Source: Nocardia vulneris
GTDB lineage: Bacteria > Actinomycetota > Actinomycetes > Mycobacteriales > Mycobacteriaceae
Direction: 5' to 3'
Length of the DNA stretch: 64,000 nucleotides
NCBI RefSeq assembly: GCF_001613425.1
Contig: NZ_BDCI01000035.1
Location: forward strand, 248,001-312,000
The notes under the pieces are model-generated. The model was not told the origin of the DNA. It saw only the letters and a program-made list of their open reading frames with translations, and made no database searches. The number at the start of each line of letters is the position of its first letter. Within the stretch, counting starts at the first letter, position 1. Both the position numbers and the translations under genes were made by a program. Positions 24,152 to 33,354 of the stretch are shown here, piece by piece.

Positions 24152-25080
24152 CCCAGATCACCCACGCCGACAACGCATTCCACGACACGGCTGCTGTGCC
24201 CGTTCTGGCCGTGGAATCGAACGCAAGACGCCTACTCACTGCGTTGCGCGCCGCAGATACGCGGTGAGGCCCGATACGCCGAACTGGTCCCCGGCTGCGA
24301 GACAGGCGTTCGGCGGCGAGCTTTGGCTTCGCCCGGTCTGCCGGGGTGAACTTGCTGCCGTGATGGCGGAGACCTTCTTCACGGAGCCTTTGTTACCGAA
24401 GCCTTTTGGCGGGCTCGGTGGCTGAGGCACGGCCAGGGCTTCGCGGAGGAACTGGCCCGGACGCCGCGAGCTACACGGGGCTGCCAACGGCGGGCCGCGA
24501 ACCGCGCGTCGCAGGGGCGCGCGCCACAGGGCGAACTGCAGGGCCAGGGCACGGGCACGAGCCGCGAGCCGCGAGCCGCGAGGGCAGGACCACCGAGCGC
24601 AGGGACGCAGATTGGAAGAGCAGGACCACCGGGCACGGGAACCGCGAGGCGCGGACAGGACCACCAAGTGCAAGGGCGCAGAGCGGAAGAAGAGGCCCCT
24701 GGACCCGCGAGGCGCGGGGCGCGGGGGCAGAGCCACCGGGCGCAGAGGCACGAGGCCGCCGGGCCGCGAGCCGCAGGCGGCAAGTTGGGGAACTACGGCC
24801 TGCGTCGCTACACATCACCGCCCTCGCGTATTCCTGTCGTCGCACACCGGGCCCGTCGCTGTCGACGCCGTAACCACCAAGCGAGATCTGGCGCCCTCGC
24901 AACAGCATCCGTGCCCGCCTAAACGCTGTCCACAACAGGACACCAACAGAACACCGCACCCCACCCTCTTGATCTTGGTCCGGACTTGGGTACGCGAATG
25001 TCCAGGTGGCGGGAGACGGTCGCCGGGTATTTACGGCTGCGGCGCGCGAAGCGTCTGGGTCGGGCAATAAGGTGTGCTGT
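24152..25080. other. 929-bp intergenic region with degenerate repeats
   Basis: 24440-24790 is a run of imperfect 10-30-bp units built on GCCGCGAG, AGGACCACCG and GGGCGCAG. 24236-24430 is non-repetitive; one minus-strand frame gives NKGSVKKVSAITAASSPRQ and similar, which looks less compositionally biased than its surroundings, but there is no start or homology I can defend. No gene called. Confidence 0.6.
24177..24217. terminator. Possible terminator after cobS
   Basis: 8-bp perfect arms (ATTCCACG and complement) around a 25-nt loop, 26 bp after the cobS stop. Confidence 0.35.
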
Positions 25081-25794
25081 ATGTCTTCTGAGCGCCTGTA
25101 TTTTCGCCAGCTGTTGTCGGGGAGGGACTACGCCGTCGGCGATCCGATTGCGACACAGATGCGCAATTTCGCGTATTTGATCGGCGATCGGGAGAGCGGG
25201 GAGGCGGTGGTCGTCGATCCGGCGTACGCGGCGGCCGATCTGGTCGATATCGCCGAGGGCGACGGACTACGCGTGACCGGAGTGCTCGCCACCCACCACC
25301 ACCCGGACCACGTGGGCGGCACGATGCTCGGGTTCACCCTGGGCGGTGTGCGCGAGCTGCTCGAAAAGACAAGCGTCCCAGTACATGTCAACGCGAACGA
25401 GTTGTCCTGGGTGGCCAACGTCACCGGCATCGCGCCCGGTGAGCTGACCGGCCATGAGCACGGCGACAAGGTCAGCGTCGGCGCCTTCGAGATCGAACTG
25501 CTGCACACGCCGGGCCACACTCCCGGCAGCCAATGCTTCCTTTTCGACGGCCGGCTCATCGCGGGTGACACGTTGTTCGTGGACGGTTGCGGCCGCACCG
25601 ACTTCCCCGGCGGGGATTCCGACGAGATGTTCCGCAGCCTGCGCTATTTGGCCGGTTTATCCGGTGATCCGGTCGTCTATCCGGGGCACTGGTATTCGCA
25701 GGACCCGTTCGCTCCGCTGTCCACTGTCCGGGACAACAACTATGTCCTGCGCCCGCAGACCCTGGAACAGTGGCACATGCTCATGCCGGGCTGA
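25081..25794 (+). CDS. MBL-fold metallo-hydrolase (glyoxalase II-like)
   Basis: 237 residues. The metal-binding motif THHHPDHVGG is near residue 70, followed by HTPGHTPGSQCFLF (~142), AGDTLFVDGCGRTDFPGGD (~160) and the last His in YPGHWYS (~206). The GCGRTDFPGG loop is characteristic of persulfide-dioxygenase/glyoxalase-II-like enzymes, so a thioester or glutathione/mycothiol-persulfide-type substrate is plausible. TAAGGT at 25068-25073, 7 bases before ATG, indicates a leaderless transcript and supports this start over a longer frame. Confidence 0.88.
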   Translation: MSSERLYFRQLLSGRDYAVGDPIATQMRNFAYLIGDRESGEAVVVDPAYAAADLVDIAEGDGLRVTGVLATHHHPDHVGGTMLGFTLGGVRELLEKTSVPVHVNANELSWVANVTGIAPGELTGHEHGDKVSVGAFEIELLHTPGHTPGSQCFLFDGRLIAGDTLFVDGCGRTDFPGGDSDEMFRSLRYLAGLSGDPVVYPGHWYSQDPFAPLSTVRDNNYVLRPQTLEQWHMLMPG

Positions 25795-25804
25795 CAGACC
25801 GTGG

Positions 25805-25834
25805 GGTGGAGGCCTCCGCAAGGAAGCCTCCACC
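25805..25834. terminator. Bidirectional terminator MBL/ilvE
   Basis: 9-bp GC-rich arms (GGTGGAGGC and complement) with a 12-nt loop between the convergent MBL and ilvE genes. Confidence 0.7.
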
Positions 25835-25838
25835 AGGA

Positions 25839-26936
25839 CTACATTCCGCGCATCCACCCGTGGATGTCGGCGAAGGTGCCGCGCTGGATACCGGTGAGGG
25901 TGTCGCGCAACGCCATGGTGACCTCGCCGGGCTCGCCGCCGCCGATGGTGAACTCCCCGTCACCGGAGCGGACCCAGCCGACCGGGGTGATCACCGCGGC
26001 GGTGCCGCACGCGAAAGTCTCAGTGATGGCACCGGATTCGGCGCCCTTACGCCACTCCTCGACCGAGACCTTGCGCTCCTCCACCGGAAAACCGGAGTCG
26101 GCGGCCAGGGTGAGCAACGAGTCGCGGGTGATGCCGGGCAGCAGCGAGCCGGACAATTCCGGAGTGACCAGGCGCGCCTCGGAGCCGGAGCCGAAGACGA
26201 AGAACAGGTTGTTGGTACCCATTTCCTCGACGTAGCGGCGCTCGCACGCGTCCAGCCAGACGACCTGATCGCAGCCCTTCTCCGTCGCCTCCGCCTGCGC
26301 GAGCAGCGACGCCGCGTAGTTACCCGCGACCTTCGCCTCGCCGGTGCCGCCGGGCGCGGCGCGCACGTACTCGGTGGACAGCCACACCCGCACCGGCTTC
26401 ACGCCGCGCGGGAAGTACGCGCCGGCCGGGGACGCCATCAGCAGATACTTGTAGCCGGACGCGGGCTTCACGCCCAGGCTGGCCTCGGTGGAGAACATGA
26501 ACGGACGCAGGTACAGCGAATCTTCGCCGCCCGCGGCGGGCACCCAGTCGCGGTCGACTTCGAGCAGCTGACGCACGGATTCGATGAACAGTTCTTCGGG
26601 CAGCTCGGCCATCGCCATCCGGCGGGCGGACCTGCGGAATCGGGCGGCGTTCGCGTCGATGCGGAAGCAGGAGACGCTGTCGTCGTTCTGCCGGTACGCC
26701 TTCAACCCTTCGAAAATGGCCTGGCCGTAATGGAAGACCATGGTGGCCGGGTCGAGCGAGAGCGGACCGTACGGCTCGACGCGCGCATTGATCCATTCGC
26801 CGTCGACGTAGTCGATCGAGACCATGTGGTCGGTGAAGAACCGCCCGAACCCGGGCGCCGCCAGTACCTCTTGTCGCCGCTGCGCCGGGGCGGGCGCGGG
26901 ATGCGGAACACGGGCAAACTGTGCAGCAACGGTCAT
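25839..26936 (-). CDS. ilvE: Branched-chain amino acid aminotransferase
   Basis: 365 residues, fold-type IV PLP enzyme. Features: FHYGQAIFEGLKAYR (~70), RPFMFSTEASLGVKP (~143), the Schiff-base Lys in EAKVAGNYAASLLAQ (~202), EEMGTNNLFFVF (~237), the ITRDSLLTLA phosphate-binding loop and a C-terminal GTAAVITPVG. It carries out the last step of Ile, Leu and Val synthesis and the first of their breakdown. TAGGAT 7 bases before the ATG suggests a leaderless mRNA. Rv2210c equivalent by position next to gcvT. Confidence 0.95.
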   Translation of the reverse strand: MTVAAQFARVPHPAPAPAQRRQEVLAAPGFGRFFTDHMVSIDYVDGEWINARVEPYGPLSLDPATMVFHYGQAIFEGLKAYRQNDDSVSCFRIDANAARFRRSARRMAMAELPEELFIESVRQLLEVDRDWVPAAGGEDSLYLRPFMFSTEASLGVKPASGYKYLLMASPAGAYFPRGVKPVRVWLSTEYVRAAPGGTGEAKVAGNYAASLLAQAEATEKGCDQVVWLDACERRYVEEMGTNNLFFVFGSGSEARLVTPELSGSLLPGITRDSLLTLAADSGFPVEERKVSVEEWRKGAESGAITETFACGTAAVITPVGWVRSGDGEFTIGGGEPGEVTMALRDTLTGIQRGTFADIHGWMRGM

Positions 26937-27155
26937 GCCGGTGATCCTATCCGGGTCGGTTCACGGGTTCGCGGCCGATCACCCCTGTGACCGTAAAAGT
27001 TCCCGCCACCGCAACCTCCCACGCACCACTTTGCACCGTGCGCCCCAAATCGCCCCAGGAAACCACACCGCTCAGTTCGCACCCTGCGCACCGCCGACGC
27101 CGCCGCGCCATGCCGCGCGACACGCCGATAAGCGTCGCCCGCCCGGCGCCGGCAC

Positions 27156-27240
27156 AGGCCGACATCCGCACCCTTTCTAGGGAGACGCACCCCGACTTGC
27201 CGCACGACACTCCGCGCCTCAACCCAAAAAGGGTGCGGAA
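27156..27240. repeat. CCGCACCCTTTCTAG hairpin repeat, copy 2
   Basis: Left arm begins at 27166 and pairs over ~11 bp with the arm ending at 27238. Bases 27156-27210 are identical to 27406-27460. Confidence 0.88.
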
Positions 27241-27405
27241 GTGCACGCTCTCGTCGGGGCCTGCGTCATCGCCGAGACGATGCGAGTCATCGCGGACGAC
27301 GCGAACCACCACGGACAGCGCGGGCAACCGCAGACGGCACGACGACAGCCAACGCCACGCCGAATACCGGGTTTCGTTCTGCCGCCCGTTGATCGCCGCC
27401 ACCCA

Positions 27406-27490
27406 AGGCCGACATCCGCACCCTTTCTAGGGAGACGCACCCCGACTTGCCGCACGACACACCGCACCTCAACCTAGAAAGGGTGCGGGA
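27406..27490. repeat. CCGCACCCTTTCTAG hairpin repeat, copy 3
   Basis: Perfect 16-bp arms 27416-27431 / 27473-27488. Direct repeat of copy 2 at a distance of 250 bp; in copy 2 the right arm has decayed at the position of CTAG. Confidence 0.92.
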
Positions 27491-27654
27491 ATGCGCGCCC
27501 CCCTTGGGACGACCTGTGCCGACGGCGCCAGCCACCGCAGACAGCGATCTGCTGCGGATGGCGTGATTACCGCAGACGGCACCACCGGCGGCGGGAGGGT
27601 GTTCTGCCCACGTGTCGGTAATCGTGGCCCGGCGCACCTCACCGAAAACGCGAA

Positions 27655-27693
27655 AAGGTGTGCGGCTGCAGGGAATCCGCGGCCGCACACCTT
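27655..27693. terminator. gcvT terminator
   Basis: 12-bp perfect arms (27655-27666 / 27682-27693), 15-nt loop, 11 bp past the gcvT stop. Confidence 0.8.
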
Positions 27694-27703
27694 GACCCGG
27701 GTC

Positions 27704-28804
27704 TTACTTCGTGTTGGTCTCCACGAACGGCGGGCGCACTACCTCGCAGCGCAGCGCGCGGCCGCGGACATCTACCTCGACCTCGGTGCCGGGTTCGAGG
27801 CCCGCTTCGGTGTCGAGCAGGGCGAGGGCGATGCCGATCTTGAGGGTCGGCGAGAAGGTGCCGGAGGTTGTTTCGCCGACCGGCTCGCCGTCGCGCAACA
27901 CCGTCTGCCCCTGCCGCAGGACACCGCGGTCGAGGGCTTTGAGGCCGAGCAGGGTGCGGCGCGGGCCCGCCGACTTCTCCTGTTCCAGTGCGGCTTTGCC
28001 CCAGAATTCCGGCTTCTTCCAGCCGACCGCCCAGCCCGTGCGGGCCTGCACCGGCGAGATCTCGAGGGAGAGTTCGTGCCCGTGCAACGGGTAACCCATT
28101 TCGGTGCGCAGGGTGTCGCGGGCGCCGAGACCGGCGGCCTGACCGTCGGCGGCGCGCACCTGCTCGACGAGCGCGCGGAACAGCGGTTCGGCGTCGGCCC
28201 AGCGGGGCAGCAGTTCGTAGCCGTGTTCACCGGTGTAGCCGGTGCGGCACACGCGGACCGGACGGCCGTCCCATTCGGCGTCGGCGTAGGCCATGTACTC
28301 CATGTCGGTGGGCAGGCCGAGCGCGCTCAGCACGTCGGTGGACCGCGGGCCCTGCACCGCGAACACGCCGTATTCGCGGTGCTCGTCGGTCACCGTGATG
28401 CCTTCGGGCGCCACCTTCTGCAGTTCCGCGACCACCGCTGCGGTGTTGGCGGCATTGGGCACGAGGAAGATCTCGTCGTCACTGACGTAGTAGGCGATCA
28501 GGTCGTCGATCACGCCGCCTTCGGGCGTGCAGCACAGCGTGTACTGCGCCTTACCCGGCCGGATGCGGCCGAGGTCGTTGGTGAGCGCCGAGTTCACGAA
28601 ATCCGCCGCGCCCGCACCGCGCACCGTCGCCTTGCCGAGGTGGCTCACGTCGAACAGGCCGACCGTGGTGCGGACCGACTGATGTTCGGCGACCGTCCCC
28701 GCATAGGAGACGGGCATTTCCCACCCGCCGAACGGAGCGAACGTCGCCCCGAGTTCGACGTGTACCTCATGGATAGGGCCTTGCAGCAGGTTCGAGTCGG
28801 TCAC
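27704..28804 (-). CDS. gcvT: Glycine cleavage system T protein
   Basis: 366 residues, the expected length. Visible motifs include FAPFGGWEMPVSYAGT (~24), VGLFDVSHLGKATVRGAGAADF (~48), YCC-type core CCTPEGGVIDDLIAYY (~89, with the conserved Asp that handles folate), RTGYTGEHGYELL (~192) and LGARDTLRTEMGYPLHGHEL (~230). Transfers the methylene group from the H protein-bound aminomethyl lipoate to tetrahydrofolate. TAAGCT six bases before the GTG points to a leaderless message; no glycine riboswitch is visible upstream. Confidence 0.95.
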   Translation of the reverse strand: MTDSNLLQGPIHEVHVELGATFAPFGGWEMPVSYAGTVAEHQSVRTTVGLFDVSHLGKATVRGAGAADFVNSALTNDLGRIRPGKAQYTLCCTPEGGVIDDLIAYYVSDDEIFLVPNAANTAAVVAELQKVAPEGITVTDEHREYGVFAVQGPRSTDVLSALGLPTDMEYMAYADAEWDGRPVRVCRTGYTGEHGYELLPRWADAEPLFRALVEQVRAADGQAAGLGARDTLRTEMGYPLHGHELSLEISPVQARTGWAVGWKKPEFWGKAALEQEKSAGPRRTLLGLKALDRGVLRQGQTVLRDGEPVGETTSGTFSPTLKIGIALALLDTEAGLEPGTEVEVDVRGRALRCEVVRPPFVETNTK

Positions 28805-29490
28805 CCGGCGAGCTTATCCGCCAAGCCCCCGTCTCGAACCCACTCCCTCACCCCCACCGTCTGACCACCCAGACGCCACCACCCGCACCGGCCACCACCC
28901 CACACCCCGCACACCGACACCGCCAGCACCCAGCACCCAGCACCCAGCACCCAGCACAGCATCCCGGCACCCCACATCGCTACCCGCACACCGACACCGC
29001 TCCGCACACCGGACACCGCCAGCCCACACCCGGCACCCCGATACCCAGCAGCGCCCAGGCACCCTCACAGCCGGCACCCAGGCACCCGGCACCATGCGCA
29101 CACCCACGACGTACCCGCCCACCCCGTCGCCGCTCGCGCGCCATCCACACGCCCGGCACCCACCCACCACCGACTGTCCGCCACCGCACACCACACCCGG
29201 CACCCGACCACCGGGCAAGTGTCGACATCGTCCGAACAGCCGCCACCATTTCCTGGTGATCTCGACGCACCTCGACACAGCACCCGCCCGATACCGGCAT
29301 TCATCACCACCTCGCATCCGACCCCGAGCACCACCCAGAACCGCACGCAACGCCACGCCCCCGGCACCGCCACCGCCCTCCCCGGTCGCGCACTCAACAC
29401 GGCACCCGCCCGAAACCCCCACTCCTCACCACCACCTCACACCCCACCCCGAGCGCCACCAGAGCCGCACACACCCCCGCGCCCCCGTGA
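28805..29490. other. 686-bp low-complexity intergenic region
   Basis: CAC-rich repetitive DNA. 28918-28960 has about five tandem CAGCACC heptamers; related CACCC/GGCACC words fill much of 28850-29215. A truncated dispersed hairpin lies at 29226-29262. No gene. Confidence 0.75.
29226..29262. repeat. Dispersed hairpin repeat, subtype A, truncated copy 5
   Basis: Only the loop and right half survive (CATCGTCCGAACAGC, CCGCCACCATTTCCTGGTGATCT in two pieces); the left arm is missing and one T replaces A in ATTACC. Confidence 0.75.
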
Positions 29491-30096
29491 CTATCCCCGG
29501 AACCACATCGGACGCAGCGTCGGCCCACCTTCGGGCAGGTCGTGGTCGATGTTGGTGCGGGCGAACCCGTTACGGGCGTAGAGCCGGGCGGAACGTTCCG
29601 TGCTGGCTTCGAGGTAGGCGGGGACACCGGCCGAGGACGCCGCTTTGGTCTGGCCCCCGAGGATCGCGCCGCCCGCGCCTTTGCCGCGATGCTCCGGCAC
29701 GGTGACGATCACCTGCAGGTATCGGTGCGGGAATTCGCGGGGGTGGGTGCGGGCCAGCAGGTCGGAGACGTACGCCGCGCGTTGCAGCGGACGGATGTCC
29801 GGTGCGGTCGCGGCCAGTTCCCGCGCCTCGACCGCATCGTGTTCGAGCCGAGCCGCGGATTCCACGTGCTGCCAGATCGAGACCGCCCAGATCTGCGAGC
29901 CCGAGCCCGCGAGCCAGATTTCGTCGTCGGCCAGTGCGCGGTCGATCAGTCCGGGCACGTACTGCCCGCTGAACTGTTCGAACGCATGGCCCGCGAGCAC
30001 CCAGGCGGTCACCTCCTCGTCGGGGCTGGCGAGGGTGAACGCCTCGATGACCGCGTCGCGATCCTGTCGGACTGCCTGTCGAACCGTGATCTCCAT
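29491..30096 (-). CDS. GNAT-family N-acetyltransferase
   Basis: 201 residues from ATG 30096, chosen for GAAAGGAA about 6 bases upstream. The acetyl-CoA loop reads VIVTVPEHRGKGAGGAILGG (~133-152; R-G-x-G-A pattern), followed by the C-terminal YLEASTERSARLYARNGFA block. The N-terminal half has GHAFEQFSGQYVP typical of a GNAT subgroup seen with TetR regulators. Substrate unknown. Divergent from a TetR regulator 111 bp away, which is its likely controller. Confidence 0.85.
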   Translation of the reverse strand: MEITVRQAVRQDRDAVIEAFTLASPDEEVTAWVLAGHAFEQFSGQYVPGLIDRALADDEIWLAGSGSQIWAVSIWQHVESAARLEHDAVEARELAATAPDIRPLQRAAYVSDLLARTHPREFPHRYLQVIVTVPEHRGKGAGGAILGGQTKAASSAGVPAYLEASTERSARLYARNGFARTNIDHDLPEGGPTLRPMWFRG

Positions 30097-30164
30097 CGAC
30101 TCGTTCCTTTCGCCTGTGAACACTGTGTGCTCTCGCCAAGGTAGGCAGGTCAAACGACATTAGC

Positions 30165-30170
30165 TAGAAT
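30165..30170 (+). promoter_or_regulatory. Candidate -10 element (TAGAAT) for the tetR gene
   Basis: TAGAAT in the 111-bp GNAT/TetR divergent region, 37 bp before the ATG. ATTTCG and CGAAAT arms flank the predicted start point and could form part of an operator. Confidence 0.4.
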
Positions 30171-30207
30171 TTCGTCACAACTGTTCGTGTGTCGAAATGG
30201 AGCCGCT

Positions 30208-31005
30208 ATGGCCTGTGGAATCTGCGGCGAGACGCTCGCGCAGCCCACGCGCGGCCGCAAACGCCGCTACTGTTCGCGCGCCTGCCAGGCCCGCGCGTAC
30301 CGGGCCCGGCGCGACGAGGTGACTACGGCCCCGCGCGCGCCCCGGCCGGCCAAATTGACCACTGTCGGCATCCTGCGCGCCGCCGTCGAACTGGCCGATC
30401 GCGACGGCATCGACGGCCTTTCCATGCGCCGCATCGCCAGCGCCCTCGGCGCGGCGACCGCGGGCCTATACCGCCACTTCCCGGACCGGGAAGCGCTGCT
30501 CGAGGGCATGGCCGAACTGGTGCTCGCCGAGATCCGGCCGCCCGCAACCGAACTCACCGACTGGCGGGCGCGCCTCGCGTACGAGGCCCGTGCGGAATGG
30601 CAGCTGTACCAGCGTCATCCCTGGATGCTGCCGATCCTCGCGCGCACCCGTCCGCCGGTCGGTCCCGCGCTCGCCGACATCCTCGAACGGTCGTTCGCCG
30701 CACTCGATCACCGCGGTCTCACCCGGGACGCGATGCTCGCGATCTATCTGTCGTTCTCCGGCCTGGTCCAGGGTCTGGCGCTGCTCACCAACTCCGAGCG
30801 CACCGAGCGGTTGCGGGGTCAGGCGCTGGAGCCGCCGCCCGACCTCGCCGAGCTGCTCGACCCGGCCGCCCGTCCGGTGCTGCACCGGCTCTTCTCCGCC
30901 GGCCCGCCCGGCCCCGACCTGGACTTGGACCACATCCTGGAGGCCGGGCTCGCACTGCTCCTCGACGGGATCGCCCTCAGACTGCCCAGTAGCCTGAGCC
31001 CATGA
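30208..31005 (+). CDS. TetR-family regulator with N-terminal zinc-ribbon-like segment
   Basis: 265 residues from ATG 30208. Residues 3-40 contain CGICGE and RRYCSRACQARAYRARR, i.e. C-x2-C then C-x3-C in a basic context, resembling the short zinc ribbons of NUMOD/DNA-binding tails. The TetR DNA-binding domain follows (LRAAVELADRDGIDGLSMRRIASALGAATAGLYRHFPDRE region, residues ~55-100) and a TetR_C-like ligand domain. The extra metal-binding start is unusual for TetR proteins. Probably represses the divergent GNAT gene and itself. Its stop overlaps the pepA start by 4 bases. Confidence 0.85.
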   Translation: MACGICGETLAQPTRGRKRRYCSRACQARAYRARRDEVTTAPRAPRPAKLTTVGILRAAVELADRDGIDGLSMRRIASALGAATAGLYRHFPDREALLEGMAELVLAEIRPPATELTDWRARLAYEARAEWQLYQRHPWMLPILARTRPPVGPALADILERSFAALDHRGLTRDAMLAIYLSFSGLVQGLALLTNSERTERLRGQALEPPPDLAELLDPAARPVLHRLFSAGPPGPDLDLDHILEAGLALLLDGIALRLPSSLSP

Positions 31006-32513
31006 CCGCTGTTGCAGATCGCTCACTAGGACCGGAACTCGCCCGCACCCAGACCATCAGCACGGATACCGACGTGCTCGTGCTCGGCTTGACGTCGTCG
31101 GAGAACGGCCCCGCCATCGTGCCCGAGGACCTGTTCGGCGACGTGCTCACCGCGGAGGTCCGGGCCGAACTGCTCGACCAGCTCGGCGCGGTCGGCGCGA
31201 AGGGCAAGACCGAGGAACTGACCAGGGTGCCCGCACCGGCCGGGCTCGACGGGGTGACCAGCGTGCTCGCGGTCGGCCTCGGCGCCGCCGAGAAGATCGA
31301 CGCCGAGCAGATCCGCCGCTCGGCCGGGGTCGCCGCCCGCGCGCTGTCCGGCACCGAGCTCGTGGTGACCACACTGTCCGGCCTGGATATCGGCGCCGCC
31401 GCGGAGGGTTTCTACTTGGGCGCGTACACCTTCACGCCGTTCAAGTCGGACAAGTCCGCACCCAAGCCGGACGAGCGCCCGGTGGCCCGGGTCGAATTGC
31501 TGGTGCCCGAGCCGGAATTCGGCGAGCAGGAGTTGTTCCGCGCGCAGCTGATCGCCGAAGCTGTCGCCACCGCACGGGATTTCGTCAACACCCCGCCGAG
31601 CCACCTCTACCCGGCCGAATTCGCTTCGCGCGCCCAGGAACTGGCCGAGGCCGCCGGGTTGCAGGTCGAGGTGCTCGACGAAAAGGCTTTGGAGGCAGGC
31701 GGTTACGGCGGCGTGCTGGGTGTCGGCAAGGGCTCGTCCCGGCCGCCGCGGCTGGTCCGGATCACCTATGCGGGCGGTCCGAAGAAGGTGGCGCTGGTCG
31801 GCAAGGGCATCACGTTCGACACCGGCGGCATCTCGATCAAGCCCGCGCAGAACATGGACAACATGACCTCGGACATGGCGGGCGCCGCCGCGGTCATCGC
31901 CACCACGCTGCTGGCGGCGCGGCTGAGCCTGCCGGTCACCGTCACCGCGACCGTGCCGATGGCCGAGAACATGCCGTCGGCGACCGCGCAACGTCCCGGT
32001 GACGTGCTCACCCAGTACGGCGGCATCACCGTCGAGGTGCTCAACACCGACGCCGAGGGCCGCCTGATCCTGGCCGACGCGATCGTGCGCGCGAGCGAGG
32101 ACGACCCGGATTACCTCATCGACGTCGCCACCCTGACCGGCGCCCAGATGGTCGCGCTCGGCACCCGCACGCCCGGCGTGATGGGCACCGACGAGTTCCG
32201 CGACCGCGTCGCCGCCGTCTCCCGCGCGGTCGGCGAAAACGGCTGGGCGATGCCGCTGCCCGCGGAGTTACGCGCGGACATCAACTCCAAGATCGCCGAC
32301 CTGGCCAATGTCGCACCGCACCGCTGGGGCGGCATGCTCTCGGCCGGCTTGTTCCTGAAGGAGTTCGTCCCGGAGGGCGTGCAGTGGGCCCACCTCGACG
32401 TCGCAGGACCGGCCTACAACACCGGCGGCCCGTTCGGCTACATCGGCAAGGGCGGCACCGGCGTCCCCGTCCGCACCCTCATCACCGTGCTCGAGGAAAT
32501 CGGTACGGAGTAG
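31002..32513 (+). CDS. pepA: Leucyl aminopeptidase (M17 family)
   Basis: 503 residues. The M17 catalytic domain is complete: GKGITFDTGGISIKPAQNMDNMTSDMAGAAAV (~267, metal ligands Lys and Asp), NTDAEGRLILADA (the family signature, ~347), VDVATLTGA and the C-terminal HLDVAGPAYN. The N-terminal domain (residues 1-160) is the variable macro-like domain. A cytosolic di-zinc/manganese hexamer that releases N-terminal residues. Its ATG overlaps the tetR stop, yet TAGCCT lies 6 bases upstream, so it can also be transcribed leaderlessly on its own. Confidence 0.94.
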   Translation: MTAVADRSLGPELARTQTISTDTDVLVLGLTSSENGPAIVPEDLFGDVLTAEVRAELLDQLGAVGAKGKTEELTRVPAPAGLDGVTSVLAVGLGAAEKIDAEQIRRSAGVAARALSGTELVVTTLSGLDIGAAAEGFYLGAYTFTPFKSDKSAPKPDERPVARVELLVPEPEFGEQELFRAQLIAEAVATARDFVNTPPSHLYPAEFASRAQELAEAAGLQVEVLDEKALEAGGYGGVLGVGKGSSRPPRLVRITYAGGPKKVALVGKGITFDTGGISIKPAQNMDNMTSDMAGAAAVIATTLLAARLSLPVTVTATVPMAENMPSATAQRPGDVLTQYGGITVEVLNTDAEGRLILADAIVRASEDDPDYLIDVATLTGAQMVALGTRTPGVMGTDEFRDRVAAVSRAVGENGWAMPLPAELRADINSKIADLANVAPHRWGGMLSAGLFLKEFVPEGVQWAHLDVAGPAYNTGGPFGYIGKGGTGVPVRTLITVLEEIGTE

Positions 32514-32991
32514 AAAGCGCAGGCCTGTCGCCCGCGCGCACGAACGTCGACGACCTCGTGCGCGCGGGCACCCGGCCGCGGATTCCGGACGGGCGCGCAG
32601 ACCACCGCACAAGCACGGGCCTCCTGGCAGGCGCAGATTTCCTGAGCTATCGCAGACTCCCATGCAGCCCAGAACTCGTGCGTCGTACGCCCGGGCATCC
32701 GACTTCCCGGTGCAGGCACTAGCGTCCCCAGACCTCGTCCGCGGGACCTACCCCATCTGCGCCGTATCGCACGCGCGCGCCGAGGCACCGCTCCCATGTA
32801 TCTACCCGGACCTCGCATGCGCGGGGCGCACGACTCCTACCGAGCACCAGCTGCACGCGCGTGGCACAGAAGTTCGTGCGCGCGGGCACAATTGACGCGC
32901 CGCGGCAGCCACTCACCGGCGGACGATCCGAAGCACGCAAACCCCCGTCGCCAGACGGTAGCCAGCGGCTATGGCAGCCCGTAGCCGACGG
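32514..32991. other. 478-bp convergent intergenic region after pepA
   Basis: Contains the pepA terminator and a second copy of the TTCGTGCGCGCGGGCAC word at about 32873-32889. Near the right end (32956-32995) GTAGCC-GCGGCTAT words repeat and can pair. No gene. Confidence 0.6.
32530..32569. terminator. pepA terminator
   Basis: 14-bp perfect stem (32530-32543 / 32556-32569), 12-nt loop, 17 bp past the stop. Confidence 0.75.
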
Positions 32992-33354
32992 CTATAGATC
33001 GCGCAGATCCGCCTCGAACGCGCGCTGACGCTCGATCCGTTTGCGGGCGTCGTAGTCGCGCATCCGTTGTGGATATCCGGTCTTGCCGACGTCGTAAACG
33101 GGAATCCGCAAATCCTTGGCAAGCCGTTGCGCCCCGCGCTCTCCGACGATCCGCCGGGTCCATTCGCCGTCGGCCGCGACCAGCACGACAGTGACATCCG
33201 TCACGGTCGTTTTCGGCTCCACATAGCCTTCGACGCCGACGTGGGTGCGCACCCAGTCGGCCAGATAGCGGGCGTCGGCCGTACCCCCCGAACCCGCTCG
33301 TATCGCGCCACCACCCCTGGTCGCGCCGCCTCGGAAACGATCCAGCAAACCCAA
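32992..33354 (-). CDS. Hypothetical protein, 120 aa (probable TTG start)
   Basis: Start chosen at TTG 33354 because AAAGGAGGT, an almost perfect ribosome-binding site, lies 8 bases upstream; the longer in-frame extension has no such site and would run over the 5' flank of the E2 gene. The protein begins with L-G-L-L-D-R-F-R-G-G and has a Gly/Arg loop, then an alpha/beta body (ARYLADWVRTHVGVEGYVEP, TVVLVAADGEWTRRIVGE, LRIPVYDVGKTGYPQRMRDY) and a charged helical end. Similar small proteins sit beside the E2 gene in related actinobacteria, sometimes labelled oxidoreductase without evidence. Function unknown. Confidence 0.75.
   Translation of the reverse strand: MGLLDRFRGGATRGGGAIRAGSGGTADARYLADWVRTHVGVEGYVEPKTTVTDVTVVLVAADGEWTRRIVGERGAQRLAKDLRIPVYDVGKTGYPQRMRDYDARKRIERQRAFEADLRDL

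Larger units (their letters stand above)
26937..27703. other. 767-bp intergenic region with CCGCACCC hairpins
   Basis: No gene. Two ~90-bp hairpin-bearing repeats 250 bp apart, sharing 55 identical bases, and the gcvT terminator are listed separately. The rest is anonymous GC-rich DNA. Confidence 0.7.

Noticed and set aside
28805..28960. Glycine riboswitch upstream of gcvT
   Set aside because: The upstream DNA is CAC-rich repeat and the promoter box sits 6 bases before the start, leaving no leader.
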